64,000 bases of DNA, from the NCBI GenBank assembly GCA_029207755.1, contig JARCOQ010000016.1, forward strand, positions 8,108,501 to 8,172,500. The letters run 5' to 3'. This document shows, piece after piece, positions 1-10,640 of this stretch. The notes under the pieces are model-generated. The model saw nothing but the letters and a program-made list of their open reading frames with translations. It ran no database searches and was not told the DNA's origin. The number at the start of each line of letters is the position of its first letter. Within the stretch, counting starts at the first letter, position 1. Origin of the DNA: Chamaea fasciata. Taxonomy: Eukaryota > Chordata > Aves > Passeriformes > Sylviidae. The position numbers and the translations under genes are program-made.

Positions 1-617
1 TCACACGGCCCCGTGTCCTCACCAAGTGTGGGGGCACGATGGGGACAACGTCCTGTGTGACTCTTGGGGAGGGGAAGAGGAGGAGGAGGAGGCAGCGCTG
101 TGGGTGGGTCACTGGTGCTCCCAGGTGGGAGCCTCGGTGCAGCCCCGCTCTGTGCCCTACACGTGGCATCCCCCAGCATCCCACAGCCGGCCCTCTCTGT
201 GCCCTCATTAGAGCCTGGGACAACATTCCTTAATTGTCTGGCGACGGCGCCGCTCCACATCATTAACGAGCAAACCAGCACCAGCTCATTAAGGCAAAGC
301 CTTTGCTCCGGCAGCTCCGCAGCCAAATCGAGCTGGGGACACTCTGACCACAAGGTCCCTTGCAAGTGGCACCCCCTCCCTGGGGCGGGGGGGGGACCAA
401 AAGCACCGAAAAATTCGCCCTGTGCCACCAATGCTGGAAAACAAGGAGGAGTGAGGATGTGAATGATGGGGTGGCCTGTTTGGTCACCTGGACCCAGCCT
501 CTGCCTGGACCTCACACACCTGCAGCTGCCTGGGGGGCTGGGAACATGAAAGGAAGGGGAAAGGGGAAAAGCAGGGAAAAAAAACAGAAGGGGAAAAGAG
601 ATGAGAGCAGGAGACAG
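1..617. other. No feature recognised
   Basis: Moderately GC-rich unique sequence. Short open frames on both strands show no family resemblance. Confidence 0.4.
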
Positions 618-827
618 AAAAAGGAAAGGAAAGGAAAGGAAAGGAAAGGAAAGGAAAGGAAAGGAAAGGAAAGGAAAGGAAAGGAAAGGAAAGGAAAGGA
701 AAGGAAAGGAAAGGAAAGGAAAGGAAAGGAAAGGAAAGGAAAGGAAAGGAAAGGAAAGGAAAGGAAAGGAAAGGAAAGGAAAGGAAAGGAAAGGAAAGGA
801 AAGGAAAGGAAAGGAAAGGAAAGGAAA
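618..827 (+). repeat. (GGAAA)n pentanucleotide microsatellite, about 42 copies
   Basis: A perfect or nearly perfect 5-bp purine repeat (AAGGA phase) covers about 210 bp. All bases on the plus strand are purines. Translation gives the meaningless repeat KERKG, or FLSFP on the other strand; it is not a protein. Confidence 0.97.
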
Positions 828-3800
828 TCAGGTTCTCTTGTCTTAGATCTCCTCAAGCACTGACTTCTGGTCACACATGGGAGCCCTGCGAGCAGTGGAA
901 TGCTGGAGTGAGCAATGGCCAAAGCTTGTGGATCTGTGTGGCCAGAGGCAGACTGGGAGCAGGGTGCCTTCCTCCCTGGGAAAGCAAGGGATGAAGCAGA
1001 GCAAAGCCCTCTCTCACTCCTTTTCACAAAACTCTGCAGGTCCAACTCAATTTCCCCAATCCCTGCAGTGCCCTGGACAAGCCCTGGCTGCCAGCAGAGC
1101 TCCGGGGCCGCTCGGCCTCGCTCCCACTGCAGCTCCAAAGCAGCCCCTGCTCTACCCCCCAGCAGAGCAGAGCTGGGTGCAATTATGCTTCACTGCCTCT
1201 CCTCTCTCACTGTAATTCCTCTGCTCCACTGAATTGCTTCCCCTTCAGCACCACACATAATCCATTGCACTGTAATTACACGGGAATTTTAATATCTGAT
1301 GTATTTATAAGATGCACTTAATTCATCAGCCCCTTTAACCACACTGTCATTGCTGCCTTCAGCACGGTGGGAAGGATGACTCGCTGTCAGATGGAGATTA
1401 GCTGGCCCATGTGTGTAACGAGTTGGAGGGTGTTCTCAGCCCAGCTGAGAGCCTCACTGCCAGATCCCACCCTGGCTGGGGAGCAGGATCCCACCATGTC
1501 AGGTGCCCCAGCCCTCCAGGGGATTGTGTCAGGGCTCCACTGTGCTGCTGCAGAGAAAGGGCTGCACCGTCCAGAGACTTTTCCCGAACATTTGAATCAT
1601 CCAACAGGTCCGGATTTGGCAGAAACGAAGGGCCTGTGTTGGGGTGAGTTTTATCCCTACAGCCCAAGCACTGGGGGTTCCCCAAAGGGCTCCCTAAGGT
1701 GAGGGATCCACATTCACATCCTAAGGAGAAAGTAGCCACTACTGAAGGCTTATTTTTCCTGGCATTTGTTTTGGTGGCTCCTTTCCAGCCGTGTCCTAAA
1801 AGGGAACCAAAGGCCTTTGAGCCTCTTGCAGGGAGCACAATGCAATGATTTTCCCAGCCCAGGCAGGAGGGATGAGCTCACTGGTGTCCTTGGTTCCCCC
1901 GGCTTCAGGGCGTGGGGTCCCTGTGCCGAGCACAGTGAGCGCCACAGCTCCTCAGGATGCCCAGGAGGGCAGAGGACTCAGAATGCTGGGGGAGGCTGGG
2001 CTCCATCCCACCAAGCCCTAAGAGAAACGCCAGCTGAGCCTGGGAACGAAGGGCAAAGGGGGAGAGAAAAGGGTGGTCTCACTGACTCGGTCCCTGGGGG
2101 CACCCTGGCTGTCACTGGTGGATGACACCACACATTTCCCACTGGGATCACACTGGGTGCTCCCACAGCCCTGCAGTGACATCCATGCTGCCCTGCCAGG
2201 CACCCCTGTGGGCAGGTGGCACTCACAGATGGTGGCATTGCCCCCATGTCAGCACTGGCCATGAGGCACCACGGAGGCACAGCACAGCTGCTGGTGGCAC
2301 TGGATGGCCCAGCATGAGCAGGATGGGCCAGGGACCCCCCAGGTCCTCACAACACTGGGTGACCATTGGGACACAAACCCTCCTCCTGCTTCCAGCGAGC
2401 TGTGCCGGAGCAGAGCTGTGCTGGAGTGGGACTGTGATGTCATTTCAGCTGGAGAAGGACCTCCAGCAGGTACCACCCTGAGCCCCTGGGCTGCTATCAG
2501 CACCCTGAGCCCACCCACAGCCCTCAGGCTCCCAGGGCTGGGTCAGATCCCAGGTGCACCCTAGCACTTGGCAGTGGTCAGGCACGGTGACACACTGGTG
2601 ACACACTGGTCCCCCGCCAGACCACGGCCTTGGCACAACCTGGCACTGAGATCTCTCCCCACAGCTCCCTGCTCTGGCACCCTGTGGCTCCCTGGGAACT
2701 CAAGCTGGGGACACGAAGGGTGTTGCAGCCAGTCTGATGTCCCCCCATGCCCCATGTCATGTCACACACACTCCAGAGCTGCACCTCCCTGTCAGGCCAG
2801 CAGGTCCCTGTGCCCATGTGCCAGCCCCAAGTGGGGACACCAGCTCTGGGGGCAGAGCTTGGGCTGAGCTGGGGCATCTCCAACCCAGAGTTCTCTGAGG
2901 AGCTGATAATTCCCCATCCCCTCCTCATCCAGAGAGTCCCTGGCATCTGCTCCCCACGGGATGTCACAGCCTCCTGCCTCAGTTTCCCCACCTGCACAGT
3001 GCTCTCCGAGAGGATAGAGGCAGGACCGTGGGTGGCAGGGGGTGCAGCAGGATCTCCAACCTGATCTCTGGCTTAGGCCCAGGACAGGGCCCTCTCTGCT
3101 GTCCCCATCCCCAACCCCTCCTTCCACAGGCTGCTGCCACCCAGGGGGAATTCTGGCCCCCAAGGTCGCTGACAGAAGGGGCTGGGGGCAGACACCTCAA
3201 CCTCATGCCCAGCCAGCCCTACCAACCACCCCCTCCAGGTCCTGGCCACTCCCTGAAGCTCAGCTACCCCGCAGGTGTCACCCTCCCTCCTCCCTGTCCC
3301 CAAAAAGCAAATATCCAGGGAGATGGGCTCCGCGCTGCAGCTCTGCCGGTGGCACTGGCGCTGAGCAGAGCAGACACTGCAGCACGGCTGTTACGTAAGC
3401 CCGAGCCAGCTCTGGGGATGTAGGACACCGGGGTTATCCCCCGGGCCCCCCCCGGGGCTGCCACCCCCACCCCGCCCCAGCCACGGGGCTTGCGGAGTTC
3501 GGGGGAAAACCCCACCAGCTCAGCCCGCACTGCAAGGGCTGCAGCGGGGGCCGGGGCGGCCCTTGCGCTGCTGTGGCCCTGCCATGGGGCACACGGTGGT
3601 GGCACGGGGGTGGCAGTGCGGGGGCAGGAGGGTCGTGCCGCTGTGGGGCAGGGAATGGGGTAAGCGGTGGGGTGGGATGGGGCCGGGAGGCAGCGGGTGC
3701 TGCACCCTCATCCCACTGAGTCCTTCCGGACGCTCCAGGGCTCAGCCGTGCAGGTGAGAGCTCAGGGAAGGAGCCGTGGTGGTCAGGTTGTGACTCCTTG

Positions 3801-3912
3801 CCGTGCCTCCCTCGGGGTGACTCACGGAGCAGGATGAACACGGCCAGGGCAAAGGATCCAGCCCTGATCCCAGCCTGCTACAGTTGCATCCCCGTCCTCA
3901 CAAATCTGGAGG
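828..3912. other. No gene recognised; GC-rich towards 3.3-3.7 kb
   Basis: Unique GC-rich sequence. An AT-rich patch at about 1,200-1,350 and CpG-richer sequence from about 3,320 are visible. Nothing can be assigned to a protein or RNA family. Confidence 0.4.
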
Positions 3913-4037
3913 GTCAGCATCCCTAAAGACAGCATTCCTGGGGCCAGTACCCCTGTGACAGCCTCCCTGCCATCAGCCTCCTTGGGATCAGCGTCCCTGG
4001 AACAGCATCCCAGAGAAGAACATCCCTGGTGCCTCCA
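3913..4037 (+). repeat. Degenerate tandem repeat, unit about 15 bp, about 8 copies
   Basis: Successive units begin CAGCATCCCT, CAGCATTCCT, CAGTACCCCT, CAGCCTCCCT, CAGCCTCCTT, CAGCGTCCCT, CAGCATCCC and AACATCCCT, spaced 14-17 bp. This is an old, diverged minisatellite. Confidence 0.7.
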
Positions 4038-4596
4038 GCACAGGCTGGGGAGCCACGATCAGGGTTTCCCAGAGCTGAAGGGAAGATCCTTCCCCTGCGG
4101 GACAGCCCCGGCATCACCTGCCCTGCATCCCTGCGGGGAAACGGAGGGGAGGGGTGGCACAGCCAGCATCACCCATCCCCAAAACACCCAAAACACTCCA
4201 AAAAATCCGGGGGCACAGCGAGGGGACAGGCAGTGCTGGCAGCACCGGGATCAGCCTTATCCTGGCTAACAGACCATGGGGATCCCGGCAGCATTCCCTG
4301 CCTTGGTGCAGGGTGGGGACAGGGATGGGGAGCCCACGACCCCACAGTTATGTGACTTCTCTCTGGCTTTCTGTCAGGCACAGTCCAGATCTGGCCATTT
4401 CTGTCTGGGGATGTCAGGGGGGGAAAAAAGCCCAGGCTAAAAGTCCCAGCAATGGGAGATATCAGAGCAGGAAATTAATGTTAATTAATTCATAATGACG
4501 CTGAGATAGTGATACCAGATGCTTCAAAAGTCCAATGGGGGAATCTGAAAAAGCTTTGCAAGAAATCCATCGCCCACCGGCAGTCCTGCCTTGCTG

Positions 4597-4690
4597 CAAG
4601 CTGGGAATGAGGGAGTGAGCCGGGAACCGGGATCAAGCTGGGACTGAAGGACCAAGCTGGAACTAGGGAAGAAGCTAGGAACGAGCCAAG
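4597..4690 (+). repeat. Degenerate tandem repeat, unit about 19 bp
   Basis: Units around CAAGCTGGGA and CAAGCTGGAACTAGGGAAG recur every 18-24 bp, four to five times. It is diverged and short. Confidence 0.6.
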
Positions 4691-6780
4691 AATGGTGAAA
4701 GGGGGGCACATCCCTGTGAGGTGACAAGCCCACACTCACCCAGAGCTGTGGAGAGCAGCACTGGGACTCCCTCTGCCACCTGCCACCACACTCCCACCTT
4801 TCTCCCTTCCACCCCGACTCAGAAGCTGGAGTGGAGCTGGAGTGACAAGACACTCCCCATGCTCCGCTCCCTGGCGTGCAGGGGCTTCCCGAGACCCTTA
4901 ATGCTCTTTTTTTCCTCTCCTTTTCCCCATTTTGGGCACACCAGGTTCAGGACTGATGGCCGGGTGTGCACTGGGCACTCAGGGACCCACAGGGGGATGG
5001 AGGGACAGGCTCATGAACCAGGACAGGGACAAAGGTCCTTTGCCAACCAATGTCCCCACACTTGGAGGACAATTTCTCCCTCCTCATCTATGTGAGCCAG
5101 CCTTTGCCCTGCTCTGCCAAACCCAAACAGGGCTGGACTTTTCAGTCAAGGGGTGCAAAAGAGCTCAGAAAGGTGCTTGAGCCTGGAGCCACCTCCCCAG
5201 GGCTGGGGATGCCAGAGGCAGCGCTGAGAAAGGTGCAACCATGAACTCTGCGAAAACCACAGGCAAACCCCTGGGCTTGGAGCTGTTTGCCCTGTCAGGG
5301 GGGATTGTGTTCCTTCCCACAGTGGTACAGCAGCACCTGCACCCAGAGGGGACCCTCAGAACGGGGACTAAGGGAGGTGGCCGAGGCCTGGCAGTGGCAG
5401 AGCAGGGTGGCACGGCCAGGGCACGGCGCTGCCATCACTGCTTACATAAGGTGCCCCCTCCAAGTGCCACACACCCGAGCTGTGGCAGGAGAGCAGGACA
5501 GAACCGTCCCTCCAGCAACCCCTCACAGGGACAGTGCTCCCACTCTTTCTGGAGCCAGCACCCCCAAAACTGCCAACCCGGCCTCTTTCCACCTGCACAG
5601 AGGTTGGGCGAGGCTCCCGTGTCTCTCCAGCACACTCACACCCTAAAAGCCCCTAAAAGCTGTCAGGAATTGGGGTGGAAATGCCGGGTTTCAGCTCGCG
5701 GTGCAGTTCCCCCGACAGCTCCTCCGAAGTTTATCCGCAGCAGGAACGGTTTGTGCTGCGCTGCCGGCGGAGCCGCCCCAGCCAGCAGGGACAGGGGAAA
5801 ACCCCACCGTGAGCACCACGGAAAACCACGGAGCACCACGGCACCAAAAGAGTAGGGGTGACAGCAAAATCCCGCCCCAGCTGGTCCCAAAGGACTTGCC
5901 ATAACCCCCCTGGGTCATTCCAAGGCTAAGGAAAAAAACTACTTCAATTTCCCAGGTAAAGCAACTCTTTTGGGTAAAGAGCAGCAGAGGCAACAGAGGA
6001 TTTTAAAGTGTGTTTTGGATCAGAGGCAAGAAGTAAAGTGGCCTTTACATTGCCTTCTCCAGCAAAGCTGGAGCTTTATTAAGCTTATCTGGCAGGGATG
6101 TGAATGCTTGCTGTTATTCCAGGCCTGAAAAGAGCAGGCAAGGATTTTTCTTTTTTTTAAATTTTTTTTTTTTAAGTCTTGTTTTCATTATTTTCTGGTG
6201 GCTTCATTGCTTTGTGCTCACACAAAGGGAATTTCACCTGCTGTTCCAAAGAAAAGGCCCTGGAAAGTTTCACGGAGAAGGGGATGAGGGGAAGAAGGTT
6301 TGTAGAAGCAAAATGAGCTGTTGCAGGGCTTGTTGTGGATTTTTTTTTCACAGTGACCTGTAAAACATCTCCAGCTCTTTCCTGCTTGCAGAAGACCTGG
6401 CACCGACATGTGAGTCCCCTGTCCCCACCAGTGTCACCCCTGAGATGGGAATGGGAAAGTCTCAGAAACTGGGGTTGATTTGGGGTGCACAGGGAAGGCA
6501 GCGGGACCGCTTCCCATCTTTTTCACGGGCAAAGTCATGCCACGCTTTCTAAGAACAGGAAAGAAAAAAAACCCAGCCCTCGTTTGCTGACACCACAGCA
6601 AAACAGGTGGTTCAAAATCACAAGTGCAAGTGGGGGGGGAGAAAAAACCCACCCCTATTTGGTGATTTTGTGCACATATTCACTGCAAAACTGTCCGGGA
6701 ATGCTGCTAAATACACACCATTTTCCCTCTCACACTCTTTGCTCTATAATTAAGAGAGACTTCTAAAAATACAAACGGCC
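4691..6780. other. No gene recognised
   Basis: Unique sequence, becoming AT-richer from about 5,920. It includes a T-rich stretch near 6,148-6,175. No coding or mobile element was identified. Confidence 0.4.
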
Positions 6781-6902
6781 TCGAGCACCCAGTGAAGGCG
6801 TGCAGGTGCTGCTAACTGGAGGCACTTTAGTACAGCTCATTTTCTGGACAATTTTACTCGCCTGGCTCGTGCTCAGCGCCGATACTATTACAGTGATGCA
6901 AT

Positions 6903-6938
<36 letters not shown>

Positions 6939-7000
6939 GTGGTCGGCTCGCTCGGCTTTTTTCCTGCGCTTTGCAGTTTCCCTTGGAAGCCCCCCCAAGC
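6780..7000. promoter_or_regulatory. Candidate conserved non-coding element around a CTG run
   Basis: Balanced, low-repeat sequence with CAGGTG, homeobox-like and TTACTATT-like words flanks a CTG microsatellite. It looks unlike the surrounding GC-rich filler. This is impression only; no comparison could be made. Confidence 0.2.
6905..6937 (+). repeat. (CTG/TGC)11 microsatellite
   Basis: Eleven perfect TGC units. The frames it opens (poly-L, poly-C, or poly-Q on the minus strand) have no flanking protein homology. Confidence 0.97.
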
Positions 7001-7718
7001 CCTGCAGCTCCCGGGCTCACCCCAAGCTTGTCCCTGCCAGTGGGGCCCGGGGAGTTGGGGATAAGAGGGTCAGGAAGGTGTGTGCCACAGCCACACGTGA
7101 ATATTTTCCCTATGTGGGCATCGAGGGGCATAACCCCGTGTGGGCATTGCCCAAAACAACCGGTGTGCAAAAGTTTTGGGTGAGGAAGCGAGCTGGCCGG
7201 GGGAAGCGAGCAGAGGGGAGCAGGAGCACGGAGAGGAACCCAAAAAAAAGCAACAGCGAACCCTCAGTGCTGGCTGGGCAGGGAGGGGGCCCATGGCACT
7301 GGCATGGTGACGCCGCTTGGCAAAACATCGTGTGTGTCCCCCCCCCCCCCTCCCCAAACCTGGCATTTGGGGCACAGGGGTGAGGGGAACTTTCCCCGTG
7401 GAGCCGCCGCTGCGAAACTTCCCTGTCTTATTTCTCCATTAGGGCTGCAATAGGTGGAAGTGATTGACTCACTATGAGACTGCTGTTTTTGCCTCTGACT
7501 TGGGATTAAGACGGAGCTGGAGGAGCGGAGGAGCCGTCGTCGGCAGGCACCGGAGCCGGCACTTACCTCTCACTGCATCCAGCCCCTCCGGCCGTGGGGC
7601 TGCAGCTCCTGGAGAGTTAGCTGGCAGGGGACCCCACATCCACTCGGGTTTCTCCCAGGACCGATGTCCGGCTGCTGCTTCTTAGGCACAGACCCAACCC
7701 CTCCATTCTGACCACGGG

Positions 7719-7766
7719 GGGAAAATATATATATATATCTCTTCTTCCAAACAGAAAAGAAAATTG

Positions 7767-7806
<40 letters not shown>

Positions 7807-7830
7807 AGAGAGATTTAAAAAAAAAAAAAA
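7719..7830 (+). repeat. (TA)n and A-rich simple repeats
   Basis: A short (AT)n run at about 7,721-7,738, A runs at 7,767-7,804 (38 nt) and 7,817-7,830 (14 nt). No retroposed gene body is recognised in front of them. Confidence 0.9.
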
Positions 7831-8167
7831 GCAAACGCTTTTTTTCTTGGTTCGGTTTCCCCGTGGAGAAAAAAAAAATAGATAAATCCCAGCGACCAAG
7901 AGATCCAGACTCAGGTGAATTTAGCTTCAAACTCCCTCTGCGCTTTCAGAGCCTTCACCCTCAAATGGGCTCTGGAAGATGCTGGGGGACCCATCGTTGC
8001 CAAAGTGTCATCAAATATCCTTCGGGCTCAACTCCGCTCCTGCCCGGGGAGGGTGGACTTCTTCCCTTCTTCCCTGCTTGCTGCGTGCTGTGGAGTTGGC
8101 AGGGACCTGCCTGTTCCAGCCTCAGCGTGGAGGGTGGGTGGGTTGGTTGGTTGATGTGGGTTGGTTT

Positions 8168-8169
<2 letters not shown>

Positions 8170-8198
<29 letters not shown>

Positions 8199-8282
8199 CT
8201 CGCCGCTATTGGTTTTCTTGCTATCTGATCCTGAGCGAGCGCTGCAGCTCGCCGCTTCCCTGCTTTCCCCCCCCCCCCCCCC
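8170..8282 (+). repeat. T29 run and C run
   Basis: A T run at 8,170-8,198, then unique sequence, then a run of C ending at 8,282. They are length-variable homopolymers. Confidence 0.9.
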
Positions 8283-8450
8283 ACCAGCTCCCAGGCTTTT
8301 GACAGGGAATGAAACACAGACACCCAGTGAGACAGGCTCCGGCTTCTACAAAGCTCCACTCCCTCCTGCTGCCTTTGTCCGCGAACAGCAACTCCTCCAA
8401 CTCTGCCCGTAGACACGAGGGAACCTCTGCATCAGCACTTTCCTAATGGC

Positions 8451-10479
8451 TGCTTCGCCCCAGCCCTTCGGCCCTTCTTCTTCTTCTTCTTCCTCGCTTC
8501 CTCTCCTCTACCTTGATGGCTTCCGCTTGCTTTTTTCTAGCCCGGCCCCGGCTCCGGCAACCACAGAAGAGGGAAGCAACAACTCCTTTCCCCATGGATC
8601 CATCTCAGCTCCCCGGCGCCGGCGGCTGCGGTCGGGGGGCAGCGGCCCCGCCGTCAGTCCATCCCCGTCCTTCCTGGGCACCTTCCACGAAAAATCAATG
8701 GTGGGGACAGCGTCCCTGAAGGCTTCACTTTGGGCTGGTTTAAGGGGCAGGGGGCTGCGTGTGTGGAGAGGAGCCGGGGGCAGAGAGAGGGCTGAGAATT
8801 GGAACCACTTCTTTTTTATTGCAGTCGGGGATTATTTTTATTTTTTTTTAAAGGTTGACCCGAGTCCAAGTTTGTTTCTTTGGTGGTGAGCATTATTTTA
8901 AGCCATTTGGGAGGCTTTGGGTGTCTCCGGGTCACGCTACCCTTATAATAGCGAGGCCTTTTTGGAGAGGGTCAAAGTGAAACCTTGCTCCGGCAGTCTC
9001 TTTTCCCCGCGGAGGGGAGCGGGAGGCACAGGGATGCTGCAGTGGGCTCACAACCTCGGCTGGCTCCCAGCCAGAGGGAGATGCAAACCAGCCACCGTCT
9101 GTAATTTTTGCTACACTTCCTCCACACTCGGTCACCCGCGAGATCCCAGGGCTGCTGCCTGCTCCTTTTTTGGGGATTCACAGGCTTTGTTCAGGAAAAA
9201 AAAAAAAAAAAATCACAGCCAGGAGACCTCCAGCCTCGCCAGCGATGCTCGGCGCTGCTCAGCGTGGCTGTCACGAGCTGGCAGGTCACAGAGAAACCAC
9301 AAAGCCCCCCAGAACACAGCACATGGAGAGGCTGCCTCCCCACCTGCCCTTTGGCAGTCTCTCCCTCACTTTTCCTTGTCTCCCACCACAAGTCTGGGAG
9401 CAGCAATTCCTCCCTCTCCCCTTTCAACAGCATCCTGGAGCAGTGACTCTGCTGGTGCACAGCTCCCATCCTCTCCCGAGAATGGAGCATTGTTCCCTCA
9501 CTGCTCCCAAACACCCCAGACACCAGAGCATCTCCACTCCCCTCTCTACATCGGCTTGTCCCATCTCATCCCATTCCACAAACCTCAGAAACACTGAATT
9601 TTAACCAACACCAAAATCCCAGGATGAAAGGCACTGCAGGGCCTTGCCCCAGCCTGATGGGTACTCAGTTAACAGCAGGGATTTGGGATTTGCACATCAG
9701 AGGGGACACCGGCTCACACGCTGGGCATGGTGGTCTTGTGCAAGACCACCCAGGGACAACCTGACCCCAAAAACACTGCTCCTTTCTGATCAGGCAACCC
9801 CTCACATGCCAGCTTGCTCTTCCCTGATGCCTCTCCTCCTGTCAGCCCTCCATGCCCATGGAAAGCTTCCCAAATACCTCCCTGCCCCAATGCCCAGCCA
9901 GAAGTGCCAGACCAAAGCTCCTTACACTCCCTTCAAAAACAGACACCATTAATGCACCCAAAGATTGGCTGCAGAGCTGGGGTGGGAGACTGGCCATGGG
10001 CCAGGGGCACCCACTGGGGTGAGGGGAGCAGCTTCAGGGTCCCCAGTCCAAGACTGGGGCCGGCTGGGAGGGCTGGGTGGAGCTGGGCAGCCACAACTGG
10101 CCGGGCTGGTGTTCCCATCACCTGCCCATGCTGGTGGCTTATCCCTCTCTCCCCAGTTTCCTACAGGAAATGGAAATGAATGGTCTGGGACCTCCATCCC
10201 GGTAAGCCCCAGATTCTCTCTGCTTTTGGGCAGAAGTTCCCCCTGTTTTCCCATCAGGGTTGGGGAGAAGCTCGTTGTCCCCTTCTGTCGGCTCAGGACC
10301 GCAGCCCTGGGGACCCCCATGTCCTGTGGGCTTCCAGCCAGGGAACAGCTCCAGCCAGGGATCCGACCTCCCACTGCCCCAGGCCATGTGTGGCCACTCT
10401 TTCAGGAATTGTCCGAGTGAGGGAAGGAGGACCAGGGGGTGGAACGAGGGGTGCACCCGGCGGGTCGAGCCCTTTTCTT
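8451..10479. other. No gene recognised
   Basis: A (TTC)n-like pyrimidine run at about 8,479-8,500, CpG-rich sequence at about 8,590-8,670, and an A run at about 9,197-9,212. No coding homology. Confidence 0.4.
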
Positions 10480-10640
10480 GCGCCCGCAGCGCGGCTGCGC
10501 AGGGCCATGAGCGAGTCAGCACTGAGCCATTAGGGCTAATTTAATCAAGACGGATGGCCCGATTGGAGGGCTGCCGTCCATAAATCCCCCACTCCCGCTG
10601 CATTAGTGTCAGGGCTCCCGGAGGAAGAGGCCGAGGGGGA
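10480..10640. promoter_or_regulatory. Candidate conserved non-coding element
   Basis: A compact block with TGAGTCAGCA (AP-1/MAF-like), GGGCTAATTTAATC (homeobox-like) and CCATAAAT words in otherwise GC-rich sequence. The call rests on composition and motif density only. Confidence 0.2.

Larger units (their letters stand above)
7567..8450 (-). other. Possible non-coding first exon/promoter block of a neighbouring minus-strand gene
   Basis: On the minus strand a full-consensus donor (GAGAG followed by GTAAGTG) ends at 7,567. The sequence upstream of it is GC-rich with CpGs, then rich in A and T runs. If a gene lies beyond the left edge on the minus strand (KCNJ12 would be expected from mammalian gene order), this could be a 5' untranslated exon. 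There is no ORF to test and no transcript evidence. Confidence 0.2.

Noticed and set aside
360..1138. Frames rich in KERKG and FLSFP repeats
   Set aside because: They are translations of the GGAAA microsatellite and its complement.
6763..7183. Frames with poly-Q, poly-L or poly-C at the CTG run
   Set aside because: The flanking residues do not resemble any known polyglutamine or leucine-rich protein, and all frames around the run are open only locally.
7741..8200. A and T runs as tails of retrogenes or SINEs
   Set aside because: No gene body, RNA polymerase III boxes or target duplications are recognisable beside them.
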